Shown piece after piece: positions 37,489 to 46,400 of a stretch of DNA of 62,100 nt (its first letter is position 1; each line of letters starts with the position of its first letter). This DNA is from Pseudomonadota bacterium. GTDB lineage: Bacteria > Pseudomonadota > Gammaproteobacteria > Burkholderiales > Burkholderiaceae_C. Where the stretch lies: the NCBI GenBank assembly GCA_018241325.1, contig JAFEEB010000020.1:31300-93399 (forward strand), given 5' to 3'. Made by a program: the position numbers and the translations under genes. Under the pieces are notes generated by a model. It did no database searches. It saw only the letters and a list, made by a program, of their open reading frames with translations, and was not told where the DNA came from.

Positions 37489-38961
37489 ATGGACCGCCTT
37501 GCCTCCCCCCTGGCCCAACTCAAGGACCCCAGCCTGCTCGTCACCGACGGGCTGATCAACGGCAAGTGGGTCAAGGGTACGCAACGCTTTGACGTGACCG
37601 ACCCGGCCACCGGCCGCAAGCTGGCCGATGTGGCCGACCTGGGCGCCAAGGAGACCAAGGCCGCCATCACCGCCGCCAACGCCGCCTGGCCCGCCTGGCG
37701 CAACCAGACCGCCAAGCAGCGCCACGCGCTGTTGATGAAGTGGTTCCACCTGTTGATGGAGCATCAGGACGACCTGGCGCGGCTGATGACGGCCGAGCAG
37801 GGCAAGCCATTGCCCGAGGCCAAGGGCGAGGTCGCCTACGGCGCCAGCTTTGTCGAGTGGTTTGCCGAAGAGGCCAAGCGCGTGCACGGCGAGACCCTGC
37901 CCACGTTCGACAACAACAAGCGCCTGGCGGTGATCCAGCAGCCCATCGGCGTGTGCGCGGCCATCACGCCGTGGAACTTTCCGCTGGCGATGATCACGCG
38001 CAAGGTGGCGCCGGCGCTGGCAGCCGGCTGCACGGTGGTCATCAAGCCGGCCGAGCTGACGCCACTGACGGCCCTGGCCGCCGCCGAGCTGGCGCAGCGC
38101 GCGGGGCTGCCAGCGGGGGTCATCAATGTGATCACCGGCACCAACGCGCCGGCCATCGGACAGGTGCTGTGCGAGAGCGAGGTGGTGCGCCACCTGTCCT
38201 TCACCGGTTCGACCGAAGTCGGCCGCATCCTGGCCGCGCAGTGCGCGCCCACGGTCAAGAAGATGTCGCTGGAGCTGGGCGGCAACGCGCCCTTCATCGT
38301 GTTCGACGACGCCGACCTGGACTCGGCCGTCGAGGGCGCGCTGGCCAGCAAGTACCGCAACGCCGGCCAGACCTGCGTATGCGCCAACCGCCTGTATGTG
38401 CAAGACGGCGTGTATGACGCCTTCGTCAAGAAGCTGGCCGCCAAGGTCAAGGCGATGAAGGTGGGCAACGGCTTCGACGAGGGGGTGACGGTGGGCCCGC
38501 TGATCGAGCCGGCGGCTTTGACCAAAGTCGAAAAGCACGTGAAGGACGCCGTCAAGAAAGGCGGCAAGCTGGTCACCGGCGGCAGCCGCCTGAAGGGCCA
38601 GTTTTTCGAGCCCACCGTGATCTCCGGCGCCACGGCGCAGATGCTGGTGGCGCGCGAAGAAACCTTCGGCCCGCTGGCGCCGGTGTTCCGCTTCAAGACC
38701 GAGCAAGAGGCCATCGACGCCGCCAACGCCACCATCTTTGGCCTGGCCAGCTACTTTTATGCGCGTGACATCGGCCGCATCACCCGCGTGAGCGAGGCGC
38801 TGGAATACGGCATCGTGGGCATCAACACCGGCCTGATCTCCAGCGAGCACGTGCCCTTCGGCGGCGTCAAGCAGTCGGGCCTGGGGCGCGAGGGCTCCAC
38901 GCACGGCATTGCCGAATACCTGGAGATGAAGTACTTGTGCACCGGTGACGTGATGAAATAA
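37489..38961 (+). CDS. gabD: NADP-dependent succinate-semialdehyde dehydrogenase
   Basis: 490 aa aldehyde dehydrogenase. Catalytic Glu is in LELGGNAPFIVFDD and the nucleophilic Cys in NAGQTCVCANRLY. The paired cysteines CVC, GVCAAITPWNFPLAM and the C-terminal FGGVKQSGLGREGS are typical of GabD. It oxidises succinate semialdehyde to succinate, from GABA or aromatic ring cleavage products. No gabT is adjacent. An AT-rich micro-repeat begins at its stop codon. Confidence 0.92.
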   Translation: MDRLASPLAQLKDPSLLVTDGLINGKWVKGTQRFDVTDPATGRKLADVADLGAKETKAAITAANAAWPAWRNQTAKQRHALLMKWFHLLMEHQDDLARLMTAEQGKPLPEAKGEVAYGASFVEWFAEEAKRVHGETLPTFDNNKRLAVIQQPIGVCAAITPWNFPLAMITRKVAPALAAGCTVVIKPAELTPLTALAAAELAQRAGLPAGVINVITGTNAPAIGQVLCESEVVRHLSFTGSTEVGRILAAQCAPTVKKMSLELGGNAPFIVFDDADLDSAVEGALASKYRNAGQTCVCANRLYVQDGVYDAFVKKLAAKVKAMKVGNGFDEGVTVGPLIEPAALTKVEKHVKDAVKKGGKLVTGGSRLKGQFFEPTVISGATAQMLVAREETFGPLAPVFRFKTEQEAIDAANATIFGLASYFYARDIGRITRVSEALEYGIVGINTGLISSEHVPFGGVKQSGLGREGSTHGIAEYLEMKYLCTGDVMK

Positions 38962-38982
38962 TTCACTATCTAATCGATAGCT
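38961..38982 (-). repeat. AT-rich micro-repeat d (3' of gabD)
   Basis: Minus strand AAGCTATCGATTAGATAGTG; GCTATC and GATAGT arms. Begins at the last base of the gabD stop codon. Confidence 0.6.
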
Positions 38983-39106
38983 TGATCACCTTTTCCGGCG
39001 CCGGCATCTGGCCGTTTGCATTGAAATTTTCTCCGGCGGGCCGGTCTGGCGCGGCCCATGGGGCATTTCTATAATCGGCTCCCCGCGACCCATTGACGAG
39101 CCCCCC

Positions 39107-39874
39107 ATGCAAACCCGCCGCCTTGCCCTTTCCGCCGTGCTGGCACTGACCGCGTTATGGACCGTGCCCGCCGCGGCACAGAACAAGGACCGCGAATACG
39201 TGGTGGCCTCCAGCGCCACCTACACGCCGTTCGCGTTCGAGAACAAGGACAAGCAGATCGTCGGCTTCGACATCGACATCGTCAACGCCATCGCCCAGAA
39301 GGAGAAGATGAAACTGCGCATCGTGAACACGCCGTTCACCAGCATCTTCGCCTCGCTCAACAACGGCGACGTGGACTTCGTGATTTCGGGCGTCACCATC
39401 AACGACAAGCGCAAGTAGAGCTTCGATTTTTCGGCGCCCTACTTCGACGCGCGGCAGTTGATCGCCGTGCCCAAGTCCAGCCCCGTCAAGTCGCTGCAGG
39501 ACCTCAAGGACAGAAAGGTGGCCGTGGTCAGCGGCTCGACGGGCGACGACGTCATCAGTCGCGTGCAGGGCAAGACCAGCGCCAACATCCGCCGCTTCGA
39601 GAGCACGCCGCTGATCATGTCCGAGCTGTCGGGCGGCGGCGTGGACGCGGCCATCGGCGACAACGGCGTGATCGCCTATCGCGCCTCGCTGGACCCGAGC
39701 CTCAAGACGGTGGAAGACCCCAACTTTCCCAAGGAGCACTTCGGCATCGTGGCGCGCAAGGGCGACAAGGCGCTGCTCGATCGCATCAACGCCGGGCTGG
39801 CCGCCATCCGCGCCGACGGCACGTACAACACCATCTACAAGAAGTGGTTCAAGACCGACTACGTGGCGCAATAA
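39107..39874 (+). pseudogene. Amino-acid ABC transporter substrate-binding protein with internal amber stop
   Basis: The frame encodes a 255-codon family-3 periplasmic binding protein (GlnH/ArtJ-like): signal peptide ending VPAAAQ, ATYTPFAFENKDKQIVGFDIDI, then SFDFSAPYFDAR. Codon 104 is TAG, between INDKRK and SFDFSAPY, where homologues have Gln; one C-to-T change (CAG to TAG) explains it. Reading continues in the same frame to TAA at 39,874 with intact coding character, so the lesion is recent, an assembly or sequencing error, or suppressed. The first part alone (39,107-39,418, 103 aa) would not fold as a binding protein. The permease follows after 66 bases. Confidence 0.8.
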
Positions 39875-39940
39875 GCTCGCCCTGTCCCTCTCCTCTCAAG
39901 GCCGCCCCGCGGCCTTTGCATTTTTTGCCCGGAGCAAGCG

Positions 39941-40717
39941 ATGGATGACGCCAAGCCCGTGATCTGGTTCGGGTGGTTCCGCCCCGACATCCTGGTCGAA
40001 TACAAGCAGTTGTTCTGGTCCGGCGCGCTGGTGACCGTGGGCATGACCATCGCCTGCATCGCCATGGGCATCTTCCTGGGCCTGCTGCTGGCGCTGGCGC
40101 GCTTGGCCGACGCGCGCCACCAGCCCTGGAAGGGCGTCTTCAAGTACGTCTTGCGCTGGCCCTCCACGGTGTACGTCAGCTTCTTTCGCGGCACGCCGCT
40201 GTTCGTGCAGATTTTGCTGATGCACTTTGCCGTGATGCCGCTGTTCATCCACCCCGTCAACGGCCTGCTGATCAGCGGCGAGCTGGCGCGCACGCTCAAG
40301 CAGGACCACGGCGCGCTGATCTCGGGCGTGGTCGCGCTCACGCTCAACTCGGCGGCCTACATCTCGGAGGTGTTTCGCGCCGGTATCCAGTCGATCGCGC
40401 GCGGCCAGCAGCAGGCCGCGCTGTCGCTGGGCATGACGCACGGGCAAATGCTGCGCTACATCGTCATCCCGCAGGCCTTTCGGCGCATGCTGCCGCCGCT
40501 GGGCAACAACATGATCTCGTTGCTGAAGGACACCTCGCTGGTGTCGGCCATCGGCCTGGCCGAGCTGGCCTATGCCGCGCGCACCGTGGCCGGCGCCTAC
40601 GGGCGCTATTGGGAACCCTACCTCTTCATCGCCCTGATCTACTGGCTGATGACCTTCGGCCTGGCCGTGGGCCTGCGCCGGCTGGAAAATCACTTGGCGC
40701 GCTCGGACCGGGTGTAG
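39941..40717 (+). CDS. Amino-acid ABC transporter permease (His/Glu/Gln type)
   Basis: 258 aa with about five membrane helices. The permease motif is in EVFRAGIQSIARGQQQAALSLGM followed by IVIPQAFRRMLPPLGNN (EAA loop). VSFFRGTPLFVQIL is a typical HisM/GlnP N-terminal signature. It partners with the upstream binding protein. The usual third gene, a GlnQ-type ATPase, is missing: the next gene is on the other strand. Either a remote ATPase is used or the operon is decaying. Confidence 0.92.
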   Translation: MDDAKPVIWFGWFRPDILVEYKQLFWSGALVTVGMTIACIAMGIFLGLLLALARLADARHQPWKGVFKYVLRWPSTVYVSFFRGTPLFVQILLMHFAVMPLFIHPVNGLLISGELARTLKQDHGALISGVVALTLNSAAYISEVFRAGIQSIARGQQQAALSLGMTHGQMLRYIVIPQAFRRMLPPLGNNMISLLKDTSLVSAIGLAELAYAARTVAGAYGRYWEPYLFIALIYWLMTFGLAVGLRRLENHLARSDRV

Positions 40718-40775
40718 CCGTGCCGACCAGCCACCGGCCCGCCCCCGCAACCCTTGCAGCCACGGTCGGGCCGCG

Positions 40776-42146
40776 TCAGCTCGCCAGTCGCCCGAGCGCC
40801 CCGCGCGCCGCACGCGCGCCGCTGGCCAGGCTGGCCGTCAGCAAATAGCCGCCCGTCGGTGCCTCCCAGTCCAGCATCTCGCCGGCGCAAAACACGCCGG
40901 GCAGCGCGCGCAGTTCCAGGTCCTCGGTCAGCGCATCCAGCCGCACGCCGCCGGCCGTGCTGATGGCCTCGGCCACCGGGCGCGGCGCGCGCAGGGTGAT
41001 GGGCAGCGCGCCGATGGCCTGCGCCACGGCCTGCGGGCTCTTGAGTTGCTCTGGCGACAGCCGCTCGTGCAGCAGCGCCAGATGCACACGGCCCAGGCCC
41101 AGCCGGCTCTTGAGGTGCGAGGACAGGCTGCTGCTGCCGCGCGGGTGCGCCACCTCGGCCCGCACCTGCTCGGGCGTGCGCGCGGGCAGCAGGTTCAGGT
41201 GCAGCGTGGCCTGGCCATGGCGCGCGATTTCGTCTCGCAGCAGGCAGCTGGCGGCATAGACCAGGCTGCCCTCGATGCCGGTGGCGGTCAGCACGAATTC
41301 GCCGCGCCGCTCGAAGTGCCGGCCACGGCTGTCGTCAAAGCGCAGCACCACGTTCTTCAGCGGCTGGCCGGCAAAGCGCTGGGCCAGATACGGCGACCAG
41401 CCGACACCTTCCTCAGCACCTGACGCTGACGCGTCCACCAGCCCGCCGCGCGGCGCCACGTCAAAGCCGCAGTTGGCGGGCAGCAAAGGCGCCACCTCGG
41501 CCCCCGCCTGCGCCAGCCAGGGCGCCCAGGCGCCGTCGGAGCCCAGGCGCGGCCAGCTCGCGCCGCCCAGCGCCAGCACGGCAGCGCGCGGGCGCACGCG
41601 CATGGCGCCCACTGGCGTTTCAAAACAAAAAGTGCCGCTGACGCCCATCGGTACGGCGAAAGCAGCTATTGAATCAGGAGTATCGGCTGCCCACCCCACC
41701 CAGCGGTGCCGCATGAAAAAGCGCACCGCCACAGCGCCCGGCGCCTGCGGGTTGCGCAAGCGATGCAGCCAGGCACGCAGCAGCGGCGCGGCCTTCATCT
41801 CGGTCGGAAAGACCCGCCCCGACGTGCCCACGAAGGTCTGCACCCCCAGCCCGGCGGCCCAGTCGCACACGGCATCCGGCCCGAAATCGCGCAGCCAGCC
41901 GGCCACCGCATCGGCCGCGCCCAACTCGCCATCGCCTTGGCGAAAGCGCCCGATGAACGCATCGAGGTGCTCCGAATGCGTCAGGTTCAGCCCCCCGCGC
42001 CCGGCCAGCAAGAACTTGCGCCCGGCCGACGGCATGGCGTCGAACACCACCACCGCCACGCCCGCGCGCGACAACACATCGGCCGCCATCAGGCCGGCCG
42101 GGCCGGCGCCGAGGATGGCGATGGAGTCGGGGTCGAACAAGAGCAC
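40776..42146 (-). CDS. HI0933/YhiN family NAD(P)/FAD-dependent oxidoreductase
   Basis: 456 aa from a GTG at 42,146 giving VLLFDPDSIAILGAGPAGLMAADVLS; a TTG at 42,200 is an alternative. FAD-binding GAGPAGLMAA is near the N-terminus; other family motifs are GRKFLLAGRGGLNLTHSE, LALGGASWPRLGSDG and the C-terminal CAGEMLDWEAPTGGYLL. Physiological function is unknown. It contains an in-frame AT-rich micro-repeat at 41,664-41,683 (encoding DSIAAFAVP), another sign that these elements insert into coding regions without disruption. Confidence 0.9.
   Translation of the reverse strand: MLLFDPDSIAILGAGPAGLMAADVLSRAGVAVVVFDAMPSAGRKFLLAGRGGLNLTHSEHLDAFIGRFRQGDGELGAADAVAGWLRDFGPDAVCDWAAGLGVQTFVGTSGRVFPTEMKAAPLLRAWLHRLRNPQAPGAVAVRFFMRHRWVGWAADTPDSIAAFAVPMGVSGTFCFETPVGAMRVRPRAAVLALGGASWPRLGSDGAWAPWLAQAGAEVAPLLPANCGFDVAPRGGLVDASASGAEEGVGWSPYLAQRFAGQPLKNVVLRFDDSRGRHFERRGEFVLTATGIEGSLVYAASCLLRDEIARHGQATLHLNLLPARTPEQVRAEVAHPRGSSSLSSHLKSRLGLGRVHLALLHERLSPEQLKSPQAVAQAIGALPITLRAPRPVAEAISTAGGVRLDALTEDLELRALPGVFCAGEMLDWEAPTGGYLLTASLASGARAARGALGRLAS
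41664..41683 (+). repeat. AT-rich micro-repeat b (inside the HI0933-type gene)
   Basis: AGCTATTGAATCAGGAGTAT; its first ten bases equal those of copy a. Confidence 0.6.
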
Positions 42147-42471
42147 GGAGCAGCGGAGGCGCGGATGGAGAGAGGGGATTGTCGCGGAAGCGGTGGTCAA
42201 CGGTCTTGCGCATCCCGCGTCAGCGACGCGTCACGCCCGAGCGTCAAGCCCAACCATGACAGCACGACGATGAGCCTGCGGCGCATGGCGGCGTTGGCCG
42301 CGTGAAGGCCGGCAGCCGGCTCGACGTTCATCAATATTCAAGCCTGCCCTCAGGCCGCAAAGGGGCCGCACCCCGGACCGTTGGCCGCGCGAACCTCGAA
42401 TATCCGCGTCAAAGCCAGCCCATGACCTTCAAGAACCTGAGTCGCGGTGCCGCGTGTTGCCGCCCTCGCTT
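42147..42471. other. 325-base gap without a recognised gene
   Basis: GC-rich sequence between two leftward genes. It includes the possible TTG start of the flavoprotein. No RNA gene, repeat copy or convincing ORF is seen. Confidence 0.5.
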
Positions 42472-43614
42472 CTAGCGAACGTATTTCCCGTCGCGCCCGA
42501 TCATCGTGAGGTCGACGAAGCTGGATCCCCAGTGATCCGACGCCGACATCTGGATGTACATCCCGCCCAGGTCGAGGTCGTGCATCGATTCCAGCGCGGC
42601 CATGAATTTCTCGCGTGTCGGATTGGGCCCCGCCTGGCGCAAGGCGGTGACGGCCAGCTTGGCCGCGATGAAGCCCTCGAAGCTGGAATAAGACACCGGC
42701 ACCTGGCTGCCGGTGTCCTTGATGGCCCGATGGAACTCGCGCACCAGCGGGATGCCCACGCTCCACGGGTGGGGCACCACTTGCGACACCATCACGCCGC
42801 GCCCGTCTTCGCCGAGCTCGCGTGTGAATTCGTCGGAGTTGACGTTCGACAGCGTCAGGAATCGGAGTCCGCCGCCGCCGCCGGCCTTCGCCTGCTTGAT
42901 GAAATCGACGCAGGCCTTCGGCGTGCATGCCATCACCACCGCCTGGGGATGCGCGGCGGTGAGGGTCTTCAACGCGGGGGTGATGTTCCGGTCTTTGCGA
43001 TCGTAATCGGCGACCGCCACCGCCGTGATGCCCGCTTTCTTGATCGCCTCTTCGAATCCGGTAAGCGCGTCCTTGCCGAACTCATCGTCTTGGTACAGCA
43101 TCGCGATCTTGCTCACGCCCTGCGTGACGAGGAGGTTGATCAGTTTTTCCATTTCCCGGCGGTAGCTGGCACGCAAATGAAACACCAGCGGGTTGTGCGG
43201 CGTTCGGATCGACTGCGCGCCCGAGAACGGCGCGATCAGCGGCACGCGCTCGCGCACGGCCACCTCGATGGCCGCCCGCACCGATGGCGTGCTGCGGTAG
43301 CCGAACAGCGCGAAGACCTTGTCCTGCGTGATCAGCCGCTCGGTGTTCTGGACCACGCGCTTCTTGTCTCGGCTGTCGTCGAGGCTTTTTAGCTCGACCT
43401 TGCGACCAAACACGCCGCCGTTGCGGTTGACCATGGCGAAGTACGCCTGCGCGCCGTCGGTATTCTCCTTGGCCACGCCCTGTCCGCTGAACTCGCCCGA
43501 CTGGCCGAACACGATCGGCGCCGCGGTGGCCGCTTCCTGGGCTGCAGCGCACGCGGCGCCACTCAACAATCCGCAACAGACGAGTGCACGCAAACGCCAA
43601 GACCAACTGACCAT
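42472..43614 (-). CDS. ABC-transporter substrate-binding protein (branched-chain amino acid type)
   Basis: 380 aa. Signal peptide (residues 1-25, ending ACAAAQ); mature part IVFGQSGEFSGQGVAKENTDG and KVFALFGYRSTPSVRAA, a type I periplasmic binding fold of the LivJ family. The start at 43,614 follows a perfect AGGAGG. No permease or ATPase genes flank it, making it the second orphan binding protein of this class in the window. The ligand is unknown. An AT-rich upstream segment with direct ACAGTTTTA repeats probably holds its promoter. Confidence 0.85.
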   Translation of the reverse strand: MVSWSWRLRALVCCGLLSGAACAAAQEAATAAPIVFGQSGEFSGQGVAKENTDGAQAYFAMVNRNGGVFGRKVELKSLDDSRDKKRVVQNTERLITQDKVFALFGYRSTPSVRAAIEVAVRERVPLIAPFSGAQSIRTPHNPLVFHLRASYRREMEKLINLLVTQGVSKIAMLYQDDEFGKDALTGFEEAIKKAGITAVAVADYDRKDRNITPALKTLTAAHPQAVVMACTPKACVDFIKQAKAGGGGGLRFLTLSNVNSDEFTRELGEDGRGVMVSQVVPHPWSVGIPLVREFHRAIKDTGSQVPVSYSSFEGFIAAKLAVTALRQAGPNPTREKFMAALESMHDLDLGGMYIQMSASDHWGSSFVDLTMIGRDGKYVR

Positions 43615-43664
43615 CGGACCTCCTACGGTGCGGCCGGAACACGGATGCCGACCACGGGTTAAGA

Positions 43665-43705
43665 AAACAGTTTTATTTTTACACAGTTTTACATTCACTG
43701 TCACG
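43665..43705 (-). promoter_or_regulatory. AT-rich promoter/operator-like region
   Basis: Two direct ACAGTTTTA copies, about 17 bases apart, lie in an AT-rich block within otherwise GC-rich DNA just upstream of the binding-protein gene. The outer ACAGT/ACTGT are inverted. Probably a promoter with an operator; the regulator is unknown. Confidence 0.35.
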
Positions 43706-43917
43706 CAGCGGTTGCGCTTGCGCCAGCAAGGCGGTGCGTTCTGCACATTTCGTGGCGCCGATCGCCTGCACCCAATCGTCCATGCCCGGGCAACGCCCAG
43801 ACAACTGACAGAGTCCTCGGGGCTTGCAGTTGAAGGTCGGCAACGATCTTGATGAAGCGAGGCCCATGCACAGCCAGCTTGCAACGCCCAAGGCCTGCGG
43901 CGGCACCGGCCGGCCAC

Positions 43918-43946
43918 GGAATAAAGCCGCCGCTCCGGCTGTTTAC
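43918..43946 (+). promoter_or_regulatory. Candidate ECF-sigma promoter
   Basis: GGAATAAA followed, 17 bases after GGAATA, by GTTTAC resembles ECF -35/-10 elements (GGAA and GTC/GTT). It lies in the 445-base gap 43,615-44,059, which otherwise holds no recognisable gene, upstream of the secreted repeat protein and ECF sigma genes. It may be the autoregulated promoter of that unit. Confidence 0.35.
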
Positions 43947-44059
43947 GCTCACGTCCCAGGCCCTTTGCGTCGGCACGCCCCGATTCAACGTGGCTCGAGT
44001 GCCCAACGCGGAGCCGGGGACGTTCACCTCGTCAACCCCCAAGACCCAGGAGTCTGCAC

Positions 44060-44440
44060 ATGATCCGCACCGCCACCCTCGCCATCCTCGCATCGACCGC
44101 GCTCGCCGCCTTTTCGGCCGCCGCCGCCGATGCCCCCGCCACCCCGATGAACGGCATGCTGGTGGGCCCCAACCAGATGACGCTGTACGTGTTCGACCGC
44201 GACGCCGCCGGCTCGGGCAAAAGTGCATGCAACGGCGGCTGCGCCACCAACTGGCCGCCGCTGATGGCGCCCGCCGGCGCCGCACCCGCGGGCGACTGGG
44301 GCGTGGTCAAGCGCGACGACGGTGCCACCCAATGGGCCTACAAGGGGCGCCCGCTCTACTACTGGTCCAAGGACGGCAAACCCGGCGACACCACCGGCGA
44401 CGGCATGCTCAACAATGCGTGGCACGTGGCCAAGCCCTGA
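44060..44440 (+). CDS. Secreted repeat protein (pfam03640-like lipoprotein family, COG4315)
   Basis: 126 aa. Signal peptide with cleavage near SAAAADA (residue about 23). Two copies of the secreted repeat are recognisable: MTLYVFDRDAAGSGKSACNG followed by CATNWPPL, and ATQWAYKGRPLYYWSKDGK. Function unknown; homologues are often encoded next to ECF sigma factors and may bind small redox or heme ligands. An AGGAG ribosome site precedes ATG. The sigma/anti-sigma pair begins 42 bases downstream, suggesting one transcript. Confidence 0.9.
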   Translation: MIRTATLAILASTALAAFSAAAADAPATPMNGMLVGPNQMTLYVFDRDAAGSGKSACNGGCATNWPPLMAPAGAAPAGDWGVVKRDDGATQWAYKGRPLYYWSKDGKPGDTTGDGMLNNAWHVAKP

Positions 44441-44482
44441 ATCCCTTGTGGCGACCCGAGCCGCGACCGCCGCCCACCCCGC

Positions 44483-45010
44483 TTGAACATCGACGCCGCC
44501 ATCGCCCACATCCCGCGCCTGCGCCGCTACGCGCGGGCGCTGGTGGGCGACGCCGCGCGCGCCGACGACCTGGTACAGGACACGCTGGAGCGCGCCTGCC
44601 AGAAGTGGAGCCTGTGGCGCCCGCCCGCCGCCGCGCCGGCCGAGCACGTGCACAAAGCCTTGCGCGGCTGGCTGCTGGCCATCATGCACAACCTGCACGC
44701 CAACCAGTGGCGGCAAGCCGCGCGCCAGCCCCAAACGCCGTGGGACGACAGCCTGGACCCGGGCCACGACCCCGGCGCGCAGACGGCGCTGCGGCTGGAC
44801 CTGGAGCGCGCGCTGGCGCGGCTGCCGCCCACCGCACGCGAGGTGCTGCTGCTGGTGGGCATGGAGCAACTGAGCTATGCCGAGACGGCCGACACGCTGG
44901 GCGTGCCCGTCGGCACCGTGATGTCGCGGCTGTCGCGCGCGCGGGCGCAGCTGCGCCAGCTGATGGAGGGTGGCGCGCCCGCCCGCACCGTGCTCAAGGC
45001 CATCAAGTAA
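44483..45010 (+). CDS. ECF-family RNA polymerase sigma factor
   Basis: 175 aa with TTG as the apparent start (MNIDAAIAHIPRLRRYARAL). Region 2 has VGDAARADDLVQDTLERACQK. Region 4 has ARLPPTAREVLLLVGMEQLSYAE and a helix-turn-helix, VPVGTVMSRLSRARAQLRQ. The stop TAA overlaps the ATG of the next gene, an anti-sigma factor (TAATG). The inducing signal is unknown, but the extracytoplasmic partner gene upstream suggests envelope or oxidative stress. Confidence 0.92.
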   Translation: MNIDAAIAHIPRLRRYARALVGDAARADDLVQDTLERACQKWSLWRPPAAAPAEHVHKALRGWLLAIMHNLHANQWRQAARQPQTPWDDSLDPGHDPGAQTALRLDLERALARLPPTAREVLLLVGMEQLSYAETADTLGVPVGTVMSRLSRARAQLRQLMEGGAPARTVLKAIK

Positions 45011-45822
45011 TGGAGAACCCCCCAATGCCCGCCCGCGCCCCCGACGAAGCCACGCTCCACGCCTGGGTGGACGGCGAGCTGGCGCCCGACGCCGCCACTG
45101 CCGTCGCGCAGTGGCTGGCCGCGCACCCCGAGGCCGCCGCGCGCACGGCCGCCTTCCAGGCGCAGCGCGCCGGCTTGCAGGCCCTGCATGCCCAGGTGCT
45201 CGGCGAGCCCGTCCCGCCGCGCCTGCGCCGCGCGCTGCGCCCGCCGCCCGTAGCCTGGCACTGGCCGCACGCGCTGGCGGCGGCCGTCATGCTGGCGGTG
45301 GGCCTGGGTTTGGGCTGGGGCATCGCCGGTCAGTGGCCCGGCGCGCGCCCGGCACCGCGCGCAGGCACGGTGGCCGCGCTGCCCGCCTTTGTGCGCGAGG
45401 CGGCGGCGGCGCACGCGGTGTACGTGCCCGAGCAGCGCCACCCGGTCGAAGTCGCCGCGCAGCAGCAGGCGCATTTGGTGCAGTGGCTGTCCAGGCGGCT
45501 GGGCACCGCGCTCAAGGTGCCGGTGCTCGACGAACAGGGCTTTCACTTGGTCGGCGGGCGCCTGCTGCCGGGCGAGGCCGGGCAGGCGCGCGCGCAATTC
45601 ATGTACCAGGACGCCGCCGGCCTGCGCCTGACGCTGTACGTCTCGGTGCTGGCGCACCCCGGCACCCAGCCCGCCGCGCCCGCCGCCTTTCAGTGGACCG
45701 CCGACGGCGCCACCCAGGGCTTTTACTGGATCGACGGCCACCAAGGCTACGCCCTCAGCGCCGCCCTGCCCCGCGAGCGGCTGCATGCGCTGGCCGAGGT
45801 GGTTTATCGGCAGTTGGAGTGA
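45010..45822 (+). CDS. Anti-sigma factor, membrane-bound
   Basis: 270 aa. A cytosolic N-terminal anti-sigma-like helical domain (DEATLHAWVDGELAPDAATAV) is followed by one membrane helix (about 87-106, HALAAAVMLAVGLGLGWGIA). The periplasmic sensor domain contains RHPVEVAAQQQAHLVQWLSR and FYWIDGHQGYALSAALPRE. This is the RskA/ChrR-unlike type common with ECF sigma factors of Burkholderiales. The one-base overlap with the sigma gene implies stoichiometric expression. Confidence 0.88.
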   Translation: MENPPMPARAPDEATLHAWVDGELAPDAATAVAQWLAAHPEAAARTAAFQAQRAGLQALHAQVLGEPVPPRLRRALRPPPVAWHWPHALAAAVMLAVGLGLGWGIAGQWPGARPAPRAGTVAALPAFVREAAAAHAVYVPEQRHPVEVAAQQQAHLVQWLSRRLGTALKVPVLDEQGFHLVGGRLLPGEAGQARAQFMYQDAAGLRLTLYVSVLAHPGTQPAAPAAFQWTADGATQGFYWIDGHQGYALSAALPRERLHALAEVVYRQLE

Positions 45823-45827
45823 GGTGC

Positions 45828-45998
45828 CCGGGTGCACGGCGCGTATCGGAGCTGAAAATCGACGTCGGCCCCGGCTATCGCGTGCATTCCACGTAGCACG
45901 GCGAGCGCCTGCTCCTGCTGCTCGCCGGCGGCGACAAATCGACCCAGCGTCAAGACATCGCCCGAGCCATCGCACTCGCACAGACCTACGGAGAATGA
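45828..45998 (+). pseudogene. Remnant of a RelE/Gp49-like addiction-module toxin
   Basis: The frame ending TGA at 45,998 reads RRVSELKIDVGPGYRVHST, stop, HGERLLLLLAGGDKSTQRQDI. This is the C-terminal half of the phage-derived Gp49-like toxin family (HigB type). The N-terminal half is missing, replaced by the end of the anti-sigma gene, and a TAG interrupts the rest. Its stop overlaps the antitoxin ATG (ATGA), the original operon geometry. The toxin is dead. Confidence 0.8.
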
Positions 45999-46318
45999 CC
46001 ATGGCCACGACCGCCCGCAAGAAGTCCACCCCAGTCAAAACATCTGCCTACGACGTGGCCGAACATCTGCGCACCCCCGAAGAGATGGCCGCCTATCTGG
46101 ACGCCTGGCTCGAAGAGGCGCTCGACGATGTATCGGGCATCGCGCGTGCGCTGGGCGACATCGCCCGCGCCAAAGGCATGAGCCAGGTCGCCAAGGAGGC
46201 CGGCCTCAGCCGCGAGAGCCTGTATCGGGCCCTGAGCGAAGGGGGCAACCCGAGCTTCGCCACCGTGCTCAAGGTGGCGCGCGCGCTGGCGGTACGGCTG
46301 CATGCGCAGCCCGCCTGA
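45995..46318 (+). CDS. Addiction-module antidote protein (HigA-like)
   Basis: 107 aa. Typical antidote start KTSAYDVAEHLRTPEEMAAYL, then an Xre-type helix-turn-helix, KGMSQVAKEAGLSRESLYRALSEGGNPSFATVLKVARAL. The protein looks intact although its partner toxin upstream is destroyed, so it may be relaxed from selection or retained as a DNA-binding regulator. ATG 46,001 is an alternative start. Confidence 0.88.
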   Translation: MTMATTARKKSTPVKTSAYDVAEHLRTPEEMAAYLDAWLEEALDDVSGIARALGDIARAKGMSQVAKEAGLSRESLYRALSEGGNPSFATVLKVARALAVRLHAQPA

Positions 46319-46339
46319 GCCATCGGCCGTGTGACACAG

Positions 46340-46400
46340 AGCGCGGTGTGATCCACGCGATCAGTTTTCGCGAGGCCAATTCAATTGGAGGAGTACAACA
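46340..46400 (+). pseudogene. BrnT-like toxin fragment
   Basis: The short frame RVIHAISFREANS corresponds to the C-terminal RVISFRKA motif of BrnT-type toxins. The rest of the gene is absent. It sits directly before the BrnA-like remnant. Confidence 0.45.
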
